A stretch of DNA of 64,000 nt from Piscinibacter defluvii (GCF_004011805.1 NZ_RCHJ01000004.1:124001-188000); one strand, 5' to 3'; positions 7,511 to 17,500 are shown, numbered from the stretch's first letter. The notes: generated by a model not told the origin, from the letters alone. Numbers and translations: made by a program.

Positions 7511-9232
7511 GTGAGCGAGAAGAAACCCGTGCGCCGCAGCCAGGCCTGGTTCGGCCGCAACGACCGCGACGGCTTCGTGCACCGCAGCTGGATCAAGAAC
7601 CAGGGCTACCCGCACGACCTGCTCGACGGCCGCCCGGTCATCGGCATCTGCAACACCTGGAGCGAGCTGACGCCCTGCAACGGCCACTTCCGCGAGCTGG
7701 CGGAGTTCGTCAAGCGCGGCGTGTACGAGGCTGGCGGCTTCCCGCTCGAGTTCCCGGTGATGAGCCTGGGCGAGACGCAGCTGCGGCCGACCGCGATGCT
7801 GTTCCGCAACCTCGCGTCGATGGACGTCGAGGAGAGCATCCGCGGCAACCCGATCGACGGCGTCGTGCTGCTGATGGGCTGCGACAAGACCACGCCCGCG
7901 CTGATGATGGGCGCGGCCAGCTGCGACCTGCCGACCATCGGCCTCTCGGGCGGGCCGATGCTCAACGGCAAGTTCCGCGGCAAGGACATCGGCTCGGGCA
8001 CCGGCGTCTGGCAGATGAGCGAGATGGTGCGTGCCGGCGAGATGACGATGGACGAATTCACGCAGGCCGAAAGCTGCATGCACCGCAGCAAGGGCAGCTG
8101 CATGACCATGGGCACCGCCTCGACCATGGCCTCGATGGTGGAAGCGCTCGGCATGGCGCTGCCCGAGAACGCCGCCATTCCCGCCGCCGACACGCGCCGC
8201 AACCGGCTCGCGCAGCTGACCGGCCGGCGCATCGTCGAGATGGTCAAGGACGACCTGCGCATGTCGAAGATCCTGACGCGCCGGGCCTTCGAGAACGCGA
8301 TCCGCACCAACGCCGCGATCGGCGGCTCGACCAATGCGGTGATCCACCTGCTGGCCATCGCCGGCCGCATGGGCGTGGATCTCAAGCTGGAAGACTGGGA
8401 CAAGCTGGGCTCCGAGATCCCCTGCCTCGTCGACCTGCAGCCCTCGGGCCGCTTCCTGATGGAGGACTTCTACTACGCCGGCGGACTGCCGGCGGTGATG
8501 AAGGAGATCCGCCACCTGCTGCACCTGGACGCGCCCACCGTCAACGGCCGCACGATCGGCGAGAACATCGCCGAGGCACCCTGCTGGAACCGCGAGGTGA
8601 TCCGCCCGCTGGACCAGCCCTTCAAGCCCGCGGCCGGCATCGCGGTGCTGCGCGGCAACCTCGCCCCGAACGGTGCGGTGATCAAGCCCAGCGCCGCCAG
8701 CGAACACCTGCTGAAGCACCGCGGCCGGGCGGTGGTATTCGAGACCATCGAGGACTTCCACGCCCGCATCGACGACGAGGCCCTCGACGTGGACGAGACC
8801 TGCATCCTGGTGCTGAAGAACTGCGGCCCCAAGGGCTATCCCGGCATGGCCGAGGTCGGCAACATGCCGCTGCCGCCCAAGGTGCTGCGCAAGGGCATCA
8901 CGGACATGGTGCGCATCAGCGACGCGCGCATGAGCGGCACGGCCTACGGCACCGTGGTGCTGCACACCTCGCCCGAAGCGGCGGCCGGCGGACCGCTGGC
9001 GCTGGTGCAGAGCGGCGACGTCATCGAGCTCGACGTCCCGGCGCGCCGCCTGCACCTGGAGGTGAGCGACGCGGAGCTCGCGCGCCGCCGCGCGCAGTGG
9101 CAGGCGCCGGAGGCGCCCAAGCGCGGCTGGTACAAGCTCTACGTCGACCATGTGCAGCAGGCGCACCTGGGCGCGGACCTCGATTTCCTGGTCGGCGGCA
9201 GCGGCGCGCCGATCCCGCGGGATTCGCACTGA
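7511..9232 (+). CDS. IlvD/EDD-family sugar-acid dehydratase, L-arabinonate (or D-xylonate) dehydratase type
   Basis: Dehydrates the aldonate to 2-keto-3-deoxypentonate using an iron-sulphur cluster. The protein has 573 residues. Cluster ligands are C56 (in ELTPCNGHF), C124 (MGCDKTT) and C197 (SCMTMGTAS), and K126 is the likely carbamylated metal ligand. This spacing is that of the [2Fe-2S] Rhizobium leguminosarum L-arabinonate dehydratase (C59, C127, C200), offset by three. The catalytic serine lies in DARMSGTAYG near residue 477. The GTG start at 7511 has GGAG 10 bases upstream. It is first in a plus-strand operon, and its stop overlaps the lactonase ATG. The arabinonate versus xylonate preference is undecided. 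Confidence 0.92.
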   Translation: MSEKKPVRRSQAWFGRNDRDGFVHRSWIKNQGYPHDLLDGRPVIGICNTWSELTPCNGHFRELAEFVKRGVYEAGGFPLEFPVMSLGETQLRPTAMLFRNLASMDVEESIRGNPIDGVVLLMGCDKTTPALMMGAASCDLPTIGLSGGPMLNGKFRGKDIGSGTGVWQMSEMVRAGEMTMDEFTQAESCMHRSKGSCMTMGTASTMASMVEALGMALPENAAIPAADTRRNRLAQLTGRRIVEMVKDDLRMSKILTRRAFENAIRTNAAIGGSTNAVIHLLAIAGRMGVDLKLEDWDKLGSEIPCLVDLQPSGRFLMEDFYYAGGLPAVMKEIRHLLHLDAPTVNGRTIGENIAEAPCWNREVIRPLDQPFKPAAGIAVLRGNLAPNGAVIKPSAASEHLLKHRGRAVVFETIEDFHARIDDEALDVDETCILVLKNCGPKGYPGMAEVGNMPLPPKVLRKGITDMVRISDARMSGTAYGTVVLHTSPEAAAGGPLALVQSGDVIELDVPARRLHLEVSDAELARRRAQWQAPEAPKRGWYKLYVDHVQQAHLGADLDFLVGGSGAPIPRDSH

Positions 9233-10119
9233 TGCGCCTCGGCGCGCCCCGCCCCGTCTGGGAAGCCGGCGCCACGCTCGGCGAGGGCCTGTGCTGGTCG
9301 GCGCGCGACGCGGCGCTGTGGTGGGTGGACATCCTCGAGCGCAAGCTGTTCCGCTACCGCCCGCATGACGGCGAGCGGCGCATCTGGTCCCTGCCCGACA
9401 CCGTCTCGGCCGTGGCCGAGCGCCGGCGCGGCACCGGCCTGGTGCTGACGCTGCGTCGCGGCTACGCCTTCTTCGACCCGAAGAGCGGCGCCCTGGAAAC
9501 CATCGCCGAGCCCGAACCCGAACGCAGCGGCAACCGCTTCAACGACGGCAAGTGCGACGCCCAGGGACGCTTCTGGGGCGGCACGATGGACTTCGGCTGC
9601 GAGGCCCCCACCGGCGCCTGGTACCGGCTCGGCGCGGACGGCCGCTGCGTGCGCGCGCTCGATGCGCGATGGCCGGTGACCAACGGGCCGACCTGGTCGC
9701 TCGACGGCCGCACGATGTTCGCCAACGACACCGCGCGGCGCGTGGTCTACGCCTTCCCGTTCGAGCCCGACACGGGAGCGCTCGGCGCAGCGCGCGAGTT
9801 CCTGCGCTTCACCGAGGCCGACGGCTACCCCGACGGCATGACCACCGACGCCGAAGGCCGGCTCTGGATCGCGCACTGGGGCGGCGCCTGCGTGAGCTGC
9901 CACGACGCGGGCAGCGGTGCCGAGCTGGCGCGCCTGCCGCTGCCGACCGACCACATCACCAACGTCGCCTTCGGCGGGCCGCACCTGACGACGCTGTTCG
10001 TCAGCAGCGCGCGCTCCGGCCTCTCCGACGCGCAGCTCGCGCTGCAGCCGCTGGCGGGTGCGCTGTTCGCCCTCGAGACCGACGTGCGAGGCCTGCCGGC
10101 CGCGCCCTTCGCCGGTTGA
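9232..10119 (+). CDS. SMP-30/gluconolactonase-family aldonolactonase
   Basis: Opens the pentonolactone made by the SDR dehydrogenase. The 295-residue beta-propeller protein shows the family's metal-binding sequence points: an early glutamate in LGEGLCW (E18), FNDGKCD, the asparagine in TNGPTWS and the aspartate in YPDGMTTD. The ATG shares its first base with the dehydratase stop (TGATG), which indicates translational coupling. A frame extending upstream would overlap the dehydratase by 135 bases and was not used. Context makes an arabinono- or xylonolactone the likely substrate. Confidence 0.9.
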   Translation: MRLGAPRPVWEAGATLGEGLCWSARDAALWWVDILERKLFRYRPHDGERRIWSLPDTVSAVAERRRGTGLVLTLRRGYAFFDPKSGALETIAEPEPERSGNRFNDGKCDAQGRFWGGTMDFGCEAPTGAWYRLGADGRCVRALDARWPVTNGPTWSLDGRTMFANDTARRVVYAFPFEPDTGALGAAREFLRFTEADGYPDGMTTDAEGRLWIAHWGGACVSCHDAGSGAELARLPLPTDHITNVAFGGPHLTTLFVSSARSGLSDAQLALQPLAGALFALETDVRGLPAAPFAG

Positions 10120-10124
10120 CCTCG

Positions 10125-11042
10125 ATGAAGCATGACATCGCCTGGATCGAAGGCCACGGCCAGCGCCTCGGCCTGGTGCCCACGCTCGGCGGCGGCGTGG
10201 CCGAATGGACCGTGCGGCATGGCGGCGTCGACACGCACCTCTGGCGCCCGTGGAACCGGGTCAGCGACGACCGCTACACGCTGGCCTCGTTCGCGATGCT
10301 GCCCTGGTCCAACCGCATCAGCGGCGGCGGCTTCGAGCAGGGCGGGCGCTTCATCCCGATGGCCGTGAACCGCCTCGGCGAGCCCTACCCGATCCATGGC
10401 GACGGCTGGCTGCAGGCCTGGGACTGGCAGCGCCCGCAGATCCACGTGGCCGAGATGCGGCTGCAGTCGCGCCACCATGGCGGCAACCCGTACGCCTACG
10501 ACGCGCTGCAGCGCTTCGAACTGGTCGCGGACGGGCTGGTGCAGACGGTCGCCGTCACCCACCGCGGCGATGCGCCGATGCCCCATGGCCTCGGCCTGCA
10601 CCCGTGGTTCCCGCGCACGCCGCGCGGCACGGTCACGGCGCGGGTGGACGGCACCTGGCTGAGCGGCGCCGACCCCATCCCGACCGGCCACACGCACGAG
10701 CTGCCGGCGGACTGGAACCTGACCCGCGCTGCGCCGATGCACGGCAGCTTCATCGACAACGGCTTCAGCGGCTGGGACGGCTGCGCCACGATCGCCTGGC
10801 CCGAGCGCGGCCTGTCGCTGCAGCTGACGATGGACCCGCTCACCACGCCGCGCGGCCCGCTCGCGCCGGCCTACTGCCTGGTCTACCGCCCCGCGCAGGG
10901 CGAGGCCTTCTGCTTCGAGCCGATCACCCAGCCCATCGATGCCTTCCACCTGCCCGGCCGGCCCGGCCTGGTGGAACTGCACCACGGCGAAACCCTGATG
11001 TGTCGCGTGCATTGGCGCATCGACACTGGCACCCCTTCCTGA
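10125..11042 (+). CDS. Aldose 1-epimerase (mutarotase)
   Basis: Interconverts alpha and beta sugar anomers so that the dehydrogenase receives the correct form. The protein has 305 residues. Galactose-mutarotase family features visible are the arginine segment [11 protein letters not shown], the histidine in YPIHGDGW, the second histidine in [10 protein letters not shown], and the late glutamate in [13 protein letters not shown]. The ATG lies 5 bases after the lactonase stop, in the same operon. Confidence 0.9.
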   Translation: MKHDIAWIEGHGQRLGLVPTLGGGVAEWTVRHGGVDTHLWRPWNRVSDDRYTLASFAMLPWSNRISGGGFEQGGRFIPMAVNRLGEPYPIHGDGWLQAWDWQRPQIHVAEMRLQSRHHGGNPYAYDALQRFELVADGLVQTVAVTHRGDAPMPHGLGLHPWFPRTPRGTVTARVDGTWLSGADPIPTGHTHELPADWNLTRAAPMHGSFIDNGFSGWDGCATIAWPERGLSLQLTMDPLTTPRGPLAPAYCLVYRPAQGEAFCFEPITQPIDAFHLPGRPGLVELHHGETLMCRVHWRIDTGTPS

Positions 11043-11086
11043 CCCGCAGCCGCCTGGACGGCACCATTCCCACAAGGAGACAGCCC

Positions 11087-12154
11087 ATGAGAAGAACCTT
11101 CATCAAGACCTCGCTGGCCACGATCGGCCTGGCCGCCGCGTTCACCCTGCCCGCCTTCGCGCAGGACAAGGGCACCGTCGGCATCTCGATGCCGACCAAG
11201 AGCTCGGCGCGCTGGATCGCCGACGGCGACAACATGGTCAAGGTGTTCAAGGAGAAGGGCTACAAGACCGACCTGCAGTACGCCGAGGACGACATCCCGA
11301 ACCAGCTGGCGCAGGTCGAGAACATGATCACCAAGGGGGTGAAGGTTCTCGTCATTGCCGCCATCGACGGCACCACGCTCTCCGGCGCGCTGCAGAAGGC
11401 GGCCGACAAGGGCATCAAGGTCATCGCCTACGACCGGCTGATCCGCGGCTCGAAGAACGTCGACTACTACACCACCTTCGACAACTTCCAGGTCGGCGTG
11501 CTGCAGGCCAACTCGATCGTCGACAAGCTCGGGCTGAAGCAGGGCAAGGGCCCGTTCAACATCGAGCTGTTCGGCGGCTCGCCGGACGACAACAACGCCT
11601 TCTTCTTCTACGACGGTGCGATGTCGGTGCTCAAGCCCTACATCGACAGCGGCAAGCTGGTCGTGCGCAGCAAGCAGATGGGCATGGACAAGGTCGGCAC
11701 GCTGCGCTGGGACGGCGCCGTCGCCCAGGCCCGCATGGACAACCTGCTGTCGGCCTTCTACGGCAAGGAGAAGGTGCACGCCGTGCTGAGCCCGTACGAC
11801 GGCCTGTCGATCGGCATCCTGTCGTCGCTCAAGGGCGTGGGCTACTGCACCGCGCAGCAGCCGTGCCCGATCGTCTCCGGCCAGGACGCCGAGATCCCGT
11901 CGATGAAGTCCATCCTGAAGGGCGAGCAGTACTCGACCATCTTCAAGGACACGCGCGACCTGGCCCGCGTCACGGCCAACCTGGTGGACGCCGTGCTCGC
12001 CGGCAAGCAGCCGGAGATCAACGACACCAAGACCTACAACAACGGCGTCAAGGTCGTGCCGAGCTACCTGCTCAAGCCGGTGCCGGTGGACGCGAGCAAC
12101 TGGAAGCAGGTGCTGGTGGACAGCGGCTACTACAAGGAAAGCCAGATCAAGTAA
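11087..12154 (+). CDS. chvE: ChvE-like periplasmic sugar-binding protein
   Basis: Ligand-binding component of the second importer, 355 residues. A signal peptide ([18 protein letters not shown], cleaved near AFA-Q) precedes the mature start [63 protein letters not shown] and GGSPDDNNA are ChvE/XylF hallmarks. ChvE proteins bind several aldoses including arabinose, xylose and galactose, and in Agrobacterium also signal to VirA; only the transport role is supported here. There is a strong Shine-Dalgarno sequence (AAGGAGA) 6 bases before the ATG. A terminator hairpin follows the gene. Confidence 0.93.
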   Translation: MRRTFIKTSLATIGLAAAFTLPAFAQDKGTVGISMPTKSSARWIADGDNMVKVFKEKGYKTDLQYAEDDIPNQLAQVENMITKGVKVLVIAAIDGTTLSGALQKAADKGIKVIAYDRLIRGSKNVDYYTTFDNFQVGVLQANSIVDKLGLKQGKGPFNIELFGGSPDDNNAFFFYDGAMSVLKPYIDSGKLVVRSKQMGMDKVGTLRWDGAVAQARMDNLLSAFYGKEKVHAVLSPYDGLSIGILSSLKGVGYCTAQQPCPIVSGQDAEIPSMKSILKGEQYSTIFKDTRDLARVTANLVDAVLAGKQPEINDTKTYNNGVKVVPSYLLKPVPVDASNWKQVLVDSGYYKESQIK

Positions 12155-12173
12155 GGCGACTCCGCAACCCAGG

Positions 12174-12200
12174 AAGGTCCCGCTGCGGCGGGACCTTTTT
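12174..12200 (+). terminator. Rho-independent terminator/attenuator after chvE
   Basis: AAGGTCCCGC pairs perfectly with GCGGGACCTT around a short loop, ending in a run of five T. It lies 19 bases after the chvE stop and 33 bases before the gguA start. It probably reduces readthrough into the ATPase and permease genes. Confidence 0.88.
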
Positions 12201-12233
12201 GCGTGCACGATCCCGGCCGGAGAAGGAGACACG

Positions 12234-13763
12234 GTGGACGACGCGATCCTCGACATGCGCGGCATCACGAAGGATTTCCACGGCGTGAGCGCGCTGTCGA
12301 ACGTGAACCTGACGGTGCGCCGCGGCGAGATCCATGCCGTGGTGGGCGAGAACGGCGCCGGCAAGTCCACGCTGATGAAGGTGCTCTCGGGCGTCTACCC
12401 GCACCCGGAGTACGGCGGCGAGATCCGCTACCTCGGCCAGGAGCGGCGCTTCCGCGGCATCGCCGACAGCGAGAAGCTCGGCATCATCATCATCCACCAG
12501 GAGCTGGCGCTGGTGCCGCTGCTGTCGATCGCCGAGAACATCTTCCTCGGCCACGAGACGGCCACGCGCGGCGTGATCGACTGGGCGCTGGCGCACCGCA
12601 AGACACGCGAGCTGCTCGCCAAGGTCGGCCTGAAGGAATCCCCCGCCACGCTGGTCGACGACATCGGCGTTGGCAAGCAGCAGCTGGTCGAGATCGCCAA
12701 GGCGCTGGCCAAGGAGGTCAAGCTGCTGATCCTCGACGAGCCCACCGCGAGCCTGAACGAGAGCGACTCCGACGCGCTGCTCAACCTGCTGCTCGAGCTG
12801 AAGGCGCAGGGCATCTCCTGCATCCTGATCTCGCACAAGCTCAACGAGATCGCCAAGGTGGCCGACGCGATCACCGTGCTGCGCGACGGCGCGACCATCA
12901 CCACGCTCGACTGCCGCGAGGGCCCGGCCAGCGAGGACCTGATCATCCGCGCCATGGTCGGCCGCGAGATGGCCGACCGCTACCCGAGGCGCGAGCACCG
13001 TGTCGGCGAGACGCTGTTCGAGCTGCGCGACTGGCGCGTGCGCCACCCGCTGCACACCGAGCGCGAGGTGGTCAAGGGTGTGAACCTCAGCGTGCGGCGC
13101 GGCGAGATCGTCGGCATCGCCGGGCTGATGGGCGCCGGCCGCACCGAGCTCGCGATGAGCGTGTTCGGCCGCAGCTGGGGGCGCCAGATCACCGGCAGCG
13201 CGCTGATGGAAGGCCGCGCGCTCGACCTGTCGACGGTGCAGAAGGCGGTGGACGCGGGCATCGCCTACGTCACCGAGGACCGCAAGTCGCTCGGCCTGGT
13301 GCTGGGCGAGTCGATCGCGGTCAACACCACGCTGGCCAACCTGCCGGGCGTGAGCCGCGCCGGCGTGATCGACGAGGGCCGCGAGTTCGCCGTCGCCACC
13401 GACTACCGCACCAAGCTCGCCACGCGCTGCGCCGGCGTGCACCAGCCGGTGGTCAACCTCTCGGGCGGCAACCAGCAGAAGGTGGTGCTGGCCAAGTGGC
13501 TGTTCGCCAACCCCAAGCTGCTGATCCTCGACGAGCCGACGCGCGGCATCGACGTCGGCGCCAAGTTCGAGATCTACACCCTGATCGCCCGGCTGGCCGA
13601 GGAGGGCCGCGCGATCCTGCTGATCTCCTCCGAGATGCCCGAGCTGCTGGGCATGTGCGACCGGATCTACGTGATGAACGAGGGCGAGCTGATCGCCGAG
13701 ATGAATGCCGCCGAGGCGACGCAGGAGAAGATCATGCGCGCCATCGTGAGCGCAGGAGCCTGA
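12234..13763 (+). CDS. gguA: Sugar ABC transporter ATP-binding protein, GguA/XylG-like
   Basis: Double ABC cassette of 509 residues that energises the ChvE importer. The first half has Walker A GENGAGKS and Walker B LILDEPTASLNE. The second half has GLMGAGRTE, the signature LSGGNQQK and LILDEPTRGID. It starts at a GTG preceded by GAAGGAGAC. It is separated from the permease by only 3 bases. The closest named relatives are Agrobacterium GguA and E. coli XylG. Confidence 0.93.
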   Translation: MDDAILDMRGITKDFHGVSALSNVNLTVRRGEIHAVVGENGAGKSTLMKVLSGVYPHPEYGGEIRYLGQERRFRGIADSEKLGIIIIHQELALVPLLSIAENIFLGHETATRGVIDWALAHRKTRELLAKVGLKESPATLVDDIGVGKQQLVEIAKALAKEVKLLILDEPTASLNESDSDALLNLLLELKAQGISCILISHKLNEIAKVADAITVLRDGATITTLDCREGPASEDLIIRAMVGREMADRYPRREHRVGETLFELRDWRVRHPLHTEREVVKGVNLSVRRGEIVGIAGLMGAGRTELAMSVFGRSWGRQITGSALMEGRALDLSTVQKAVDAGIAYVTEDRKSLGLVLGESIAVNTTLANLPGVSRAGVIDEGREFAVATDYRTKLATRCAGVHQPVVNLSGGNQQKVVLAKWLFANPKLLILDEPTRGIDVGAKFEIYTLIARLAEEGRAILLISSEMPELLGMCDRIYVMNEGELIAEMNAAEATQEKIMRAIVSAGA

Positions 13764-13766
13764 CCG

Positions 13767-14966
13767 ATGGACCACACCCTCACGCAAACCTCGACGCCGG
13801 CCGGCGGGCCGAGCGCCGGCCACTTCCTGAAACAGAACCTGCGCGAGTACGGGATGCTGATCTCGCTCGTGGCGATCATGGTCTTCTTCCAGATCATGAC
13901 CGACGGCACGCTGCTGCAGCCGCTGAACCTGACCAACCTGGTGCTGCAGAACAGCTACATCGTCATCATGGCGCTGGGCATGCTGCTGGTGATCGTGGCC
14001 GGGCACATCGACCTCTCGGTCGGCTCGGTGTGCGGCTTCGTCGGCGCGCTGGCGGCGGTGCTGATGGTGCAGTACGAGTGGCACTTCGTGCCGGCCACGC
14101 TGGTGTGCCTGGTGGTGGGCGCGCTGATCGGCGCGGCCCAGGGCTGGTTCGTCGCCTACTTCCACATCCCCTCGTTCATCGTCACGCTGGCCGGCATGCT
14201 GGTGTTCAAGGGACTGGCGCTGGCGCTGCTCAACGGCCAGTCGGTCGGCCCGTTCCCGGACACCTTCCAGGCCCTCAGCTCGGGCTTCATCCCCGACCCG
14301 CTGGCCGGCGCCGAGCTGCGGCTGACCTCGCTGCTGCTCGGCGCCGCGGTGGCGCTGACCATGGTGGCGCTGGGCTGGCGCGCGCGCAGCCACCAGCAGA
14401 TGCACGGCATGGAGACCGAGCCGGCGCTGCTGTTCGCGGTGCGCAACACGGTGTTCGCCGCGATCATCCTGGCGCTCGCCTGGCTGATGGCCTCGTACAA
14501 GGGCCTGCCCAACGTGCTGGTGATCATGTTCGTGCTGATGGTGGCCTACGACTTCGTCACCACCCGCACCACCGTCGGCCGGCGCATCTACGCGCTGGGC
14601 GGCAACGAGAAGGCGGCCCGGCTGTCGGGCATCCGCACCGAGCGCCTGGCCTTCCTCACCTTCGTCAACATGGGCGTGCTGGCGGCGCTCGCCGGGCTGG
14701 TGTTCGCGGCGCGGCTGAACACGGCCACGCCGAAGGCGGGCCTGGGCTTCGAGCTCGACGTGATCGCGGCCTGCTTCATCGGCGGCGCCTCGGCCTCGGG
14801 TGGCGTCGGCAAGGTGATGGGCGCGGTGATCGGCGCCTTCGTGATGGGCGTGATGAACAACGGCATGTCCATCCTCGGCATCGGCATCGACTACCAGCAG
14901 GTCATCAAGGGCCTGGTGCTGCTGGCGGCGGTGTGCGTGGACGTCTACAACAAGAAGAAGGCCTGA
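13767..14966 (+). CDS. gguB: Sugar ABC transporter permease, GguB/XylH-like
   Basis: Multi-spanning inner-membrane permease of 399 residues, the longer XylH/GguB form with a cytoplasmic insert around residues 190-225. Conserved blocks are GMLLVIVAGHIDLSVGSVC, FIVTLAGMLVFKG, YALGGNEKAARLSGI and IAACFIGGASASGGVGKV. It is the last gene of the dehydratase-to-transporter operon, and its stop lies 3 bases from the stop of the convergent protease gene. Confidence 0.93.
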   Translation: MDHTLTQTSTPAGGPSAGHFLKQNLREYGMLISLVAIMVFFQIMTDGTLLQPLNLTNLVLQNSYIVIMALGMLLVIVAGHIDLSVGSVCGFVGALAAVLMVQYEWHFVPATLVCLVVGALIGAAQGWFVAYFHIPSFIVTLAGMLVFKGLALALLNGQSVGPFPDTFQALSSGFIPDPLAGAELRLTSLLLGAAVALTMVALGWRARSHQQMHGMETEPALLFAVRNTVFAAIILALAWLMASYKGLPNVLVIMFVLMVAYDFVTTRTTVGRRIYALGGNEKAARLSGIRTERLAFLTFVNMGVLAALAGLVFAARLNTATPKAGLGFELDVIAACFIGGASASGGVGKVMGAVIGAFVMGVMNNGMSILGIGIDYQQVIKGLVLLAAVCVDVYNKKKA

Positions 14967-14969
14967 GGC

Positions 14970-16565
14970 TCAGCCCACCATCGCCGCCACGATGCTCTGG
15001 ATCGAGACGCCCTCGTTGGCCGCATAGCTGCCGGGCTGGCCGTTCAGCCGCGGCATGCCGAGCTTGCCGCCGGCGTGGTGCAGCGCGATCACCTCCCACA
15101 GGTTGGCGTTGAACACCGGGCTGCCCGAGCTGCCGCCCTCGGTGGGCGCGCGGTAGTGCACGCGGCACACGCCTTCGATCGGCGGCCTGCCCTCGGGCGG
15201 GCCTTCGTGGTCGATCAGCGCGTTGTCCTGCAGCGAGAACGCCAGGCCGCGCCCGCCCGGGTAGCCGATCACGTACACATGCGCGCTCGGCTCGAGCAGC
15301 GGCAGGCCGCGCGCCAGCGCCAGCGGCTCGATGCCCGCGGGCGGCTCGGCCAGGCGCAGCAGCGTGCAGTCGTGCCGCTCCGGCGGTGACGACCAGAGGA
15401 TCTCCTTGACGGCGAACGCCTTCTGTCCGTCGACCGCCTCGAACACCAGCTCGGCCGCGTCGGGGCGGATGCCGTTGTGGGCCCCCTGCGCGTTGACGAC
15501 ATGGAAGTTCGTCATCGCCAGCAGCTCGTCGCCGGGCGTGCGGCCGAGGTCGGCGGCACGCACCAGCCAGGCGGTGCCGATGCGCTCGCCCAGGCGCGTG
15601 CGCACCACGGCCACCGCGGCGGCGCAGTCGAGCCCGGCGCGCCACCATTGCCAGGTCTTGACGCCGACCGCGCCGAGCACCGCCTCGAGCTGGGCCGTGG
15701 GCGCGGGCGCGGCGGCGCGCTCGCGGGCGCGCTGCAGCGCCTGCGGCGCCAGGTTCAGCTCGCTGCCGCCGACCTGCAGCAGCCGGGCGCGCAGGATGTC
15801 GGCCAGCGAGCGGCCGCGCGCGTCCACCGACTCGATGTCCCACACCTGCGTGAACTGGCGCAGCGTGCTGGCGATCTGGAAGGCCTGCGCCTTGTCGTCG
15901 GCCACGTAGTCCTTCAGCGCGGCCTCGACCACGGCCCAGTCGCCCAGCCCGAGCGCCGCCTCGGCGCGGGTGGGCAGGAACCATTCGTCGCGCTGCCCGG
16001 CCGGCACCGCGTCGAGCGCCGCGAGCACGCGCCGCGCCACCGCCTCGGGCTTCAGCCCGGGCGCGTTGCGCAGGCCGAGCCGGCGCGAGCGCGTCAGCAG
16101 CGCGACCAGGTTGACCCCATGCCAGGTGTTGCGGGCCGGATCGGCCTCGAAGGGCGCGCGGTAGACCTCGATGGCCCGCTTCAGCGCCGTGGTGGCCGAG
16201 GCGGTGGTCTTGTCGCCGGCGTCGAAGAAGATCTGCTTCCAGGCGCGCCCGAGCAGGCCGGTGGCCTCGGCACGCTCGGGGTCGTCCTTGGGCAGGCGCG
16301 TGGCGAGCGGCCGCAGCACGTCGATCGCCGCGGTGGCGTAACCCTGCTCGATCAGCGCCTGGCCGTACAGGCGCCGGGTGCGCGCGTCGTCGGGCGCGCG
16401 CCGCCCCAGCGCCTCGGCCAGCGCCGCCATCTGCGGGTACAGCCGCGCGTTGCGCAGGCCGAGCACCAGCTCGCGCGCCGCCGCGACGTCCTCGTCGCTC
16501 GGGCCGCGCAGGCGCTGCAGCAGCTGCTCGGTGCGCTCGCGCAGCAGGTCGGGGTCGGCCGTCAT
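14970..16565 (-). CDS. Trypsin-like serine peptidase with N-terminal TRAFs-binding/TPR-like region
   Basis: 531 residues in two parts. Residues about 1-285 are helical repeats. Within them residues 99-153 (AEATGLLGRAWKQ, then VYRAPFEADP and WHGVNLVALL) resemble the MAP3K TRAFs-binding (DUF4071-type) region also found in the first gene of this operon. Residues about 315-531 are a chymotrypsin-fold protease with a complete triad: H355 in TNFHVVNA, D399 in RHDCTLLRL and S480 in GGSSGSPVF. There is no signal peptide, so it should act in the cytoplasm. The ATG overlaps the hydrolase stop (ATGA). Such protease-repeat fusions occur in predicted bacterial conflict systems. Here it looks like the effector-side protein of a four-gene operon, which is inference. 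Confidence 0.8.
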   Translation of the reverse strand: MTADPDLLRERTEQLLQRLRGPSDEDVAAARELVLGLRNARLYPQMAALAEALGRRAPDDARTRRLYGQALIEQGYATAAIDVLRPLATRLPKDDPERAEATGLLGRAWKQIFFDAGDKTTASATTALKRAIEVYRAPFEADPARNTWHGVNLVALLTRSRRLGLRNAPGLKPEAVARRVLAALDAVPAGQRDEWFLPTRAEAALGLGDWAVVEAALKDYVADDKAQAFQIASTLRQFTQVWDIESVDARGRSLADILRARLLQVGGSELNLAPQALQRARERAAAPAPTAQLEAVLGAVGVKTWQWWRAGLDCAAAVAVVRTRLGERIGTAWLVRAADLGRTPGDELLAMTNFHVVNAQGAHNGIRPDAAELVFEAVDGQKAFAVKEILWSSPPERHDCTLLRLAEPPAGIEPLALARGLPLLEPSAHVYVIGYPGGRGLAFSLQDNALIDHEGPPEGRPPIEGVCRVHYRAPTEGGSSGSPVFNANLWEVIALHHAGGKLGMPRLNGQPGSYAANEGVSIQSIVAAMVG

Positions 16566-17500
16566 CGCTTCAGCAGGCTGCGCAGCGCCTGCACGAAGGC
16601 CGGCTGGCGCAGGTACTTGGTGGCCGAGTGGCGCCAGGCGCCGTTGTTCATGACGGCCTGGTCGAGCACCGTGTCCTGCCCGCCGCGCCGGTAGTCGTTG
16701 GCGAGCTCGGGGTCGAAGCCGCACACCGGGTCGAGCCGGTCGAACAGGTTGAACCAGCGATCCGCCACGCGTTCGTGCGGAAAGCCGTCGGCGCGGCTCC
16801 AGCCCGGTTGCAGCTGGTCCTGGATCTCGTCGAGGCCGAGCGGGCTGCCGATCGTGATCAGGCCGTCCACGCGGGCACAGCCCTCCAGGCGCTTCAGGCA
16901 GTCGTACGCGATCACCGTGCCCATGCTGTGCGAGACGACCACGTGCGGCCCGTTCGCGCCCACGGCGGCCAGTGCGGTCCTGAAGCGCTCGCGGATGGTC
17001 GCGCGGATCGGCACCACCGGGCGGCCGGGCGGGCCGAACGGCGTGTCGAACAGGTAGTGGTGCACGTCGCGCAGCAGCACCTCCATCAGCGGCTTCTTCA
17101 GGAACCAGGGCAGCGGCACCCGCTCCAGCGCGCCCTGGCCGCCGGCCGTCGCGCTGGCGCCCGCCGCGGCGGCGGCCTCGACCTCGGCGTCGCCGGCGCT
17201 CGTCAGGCGCGCACGCAGCGCCGCCAGGAAGGCCGCCTCCTCGGGCGTGGCCGGCACCGGGGCGGTGGCGCCGCCGCTGGCGTCGATGGCCTGCGGCGTG
17301 TTCTCGAGCACGCCTTCGTGCGCGGTCAGGTCGGTGTCGGGGCTGGCGTACATCAGGTCGGCCCAGTAGACGATCGAGCTGGTCACGCCCAGGTCCGACA
17401 GCGGTGCACCCGCCTCGGCCAGGGCGCGGCACCAGATCGCCAGCAGGTCCTCGGCCGGCGGCTTGTTGGCGATGCCGTGGATGAAGGTGACGTGCGGCAT
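16562..17500 (-). CDS. Alpha/beta hydrolase, possible lipase-type effector
   Basis: 312 residues with an alpha/beta-hydrolase layout. There is an early oxyanion segment TFIHGIANKP, a nucleophile elbow SHSMG (S192), an acid near residue 257 (FDRLDPV) and a histidine near 291 (WRHSATKYL). An alanine-rich insert (about 70-125) separates the first strands from the core. There is no signal peptide or clear transmembrane helix. The substrate is unknown; relatives of this PGAP1/lipase-like kind act on lipids or esters. The gene is third in the operon and overlaps the protease gene by 4 bases. GGAG precedes the ATG. Confidence 0.75.
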   Translation of the reverse strand: MPHVTFIHGIANKPPAEDLLAIWCRALAEAGAPLSDLGVTSSIVYWADLMYASPDTDLTAHEGVLENTPQAIDASGGATAPVPATPEEAAFLAALRARLTSAGDAEVEAAAAAGASATAGGQGALERVPLPWFLKKPLMEVLLRDVHHYLFDTPFGPPGRPVVPIRATIRERFRTALAAVGANGPHVVVSHSMGTVIAYDCLKRLEGCARVDGLITIGSPLGLDEIQDQLQPGWSRADGFPHERVADRWFNLFDRLDPVCGFDPELANDYRRGGQDTVLDQAVMNNGAWRHSATKYLRQPAFVQALRSLLKR

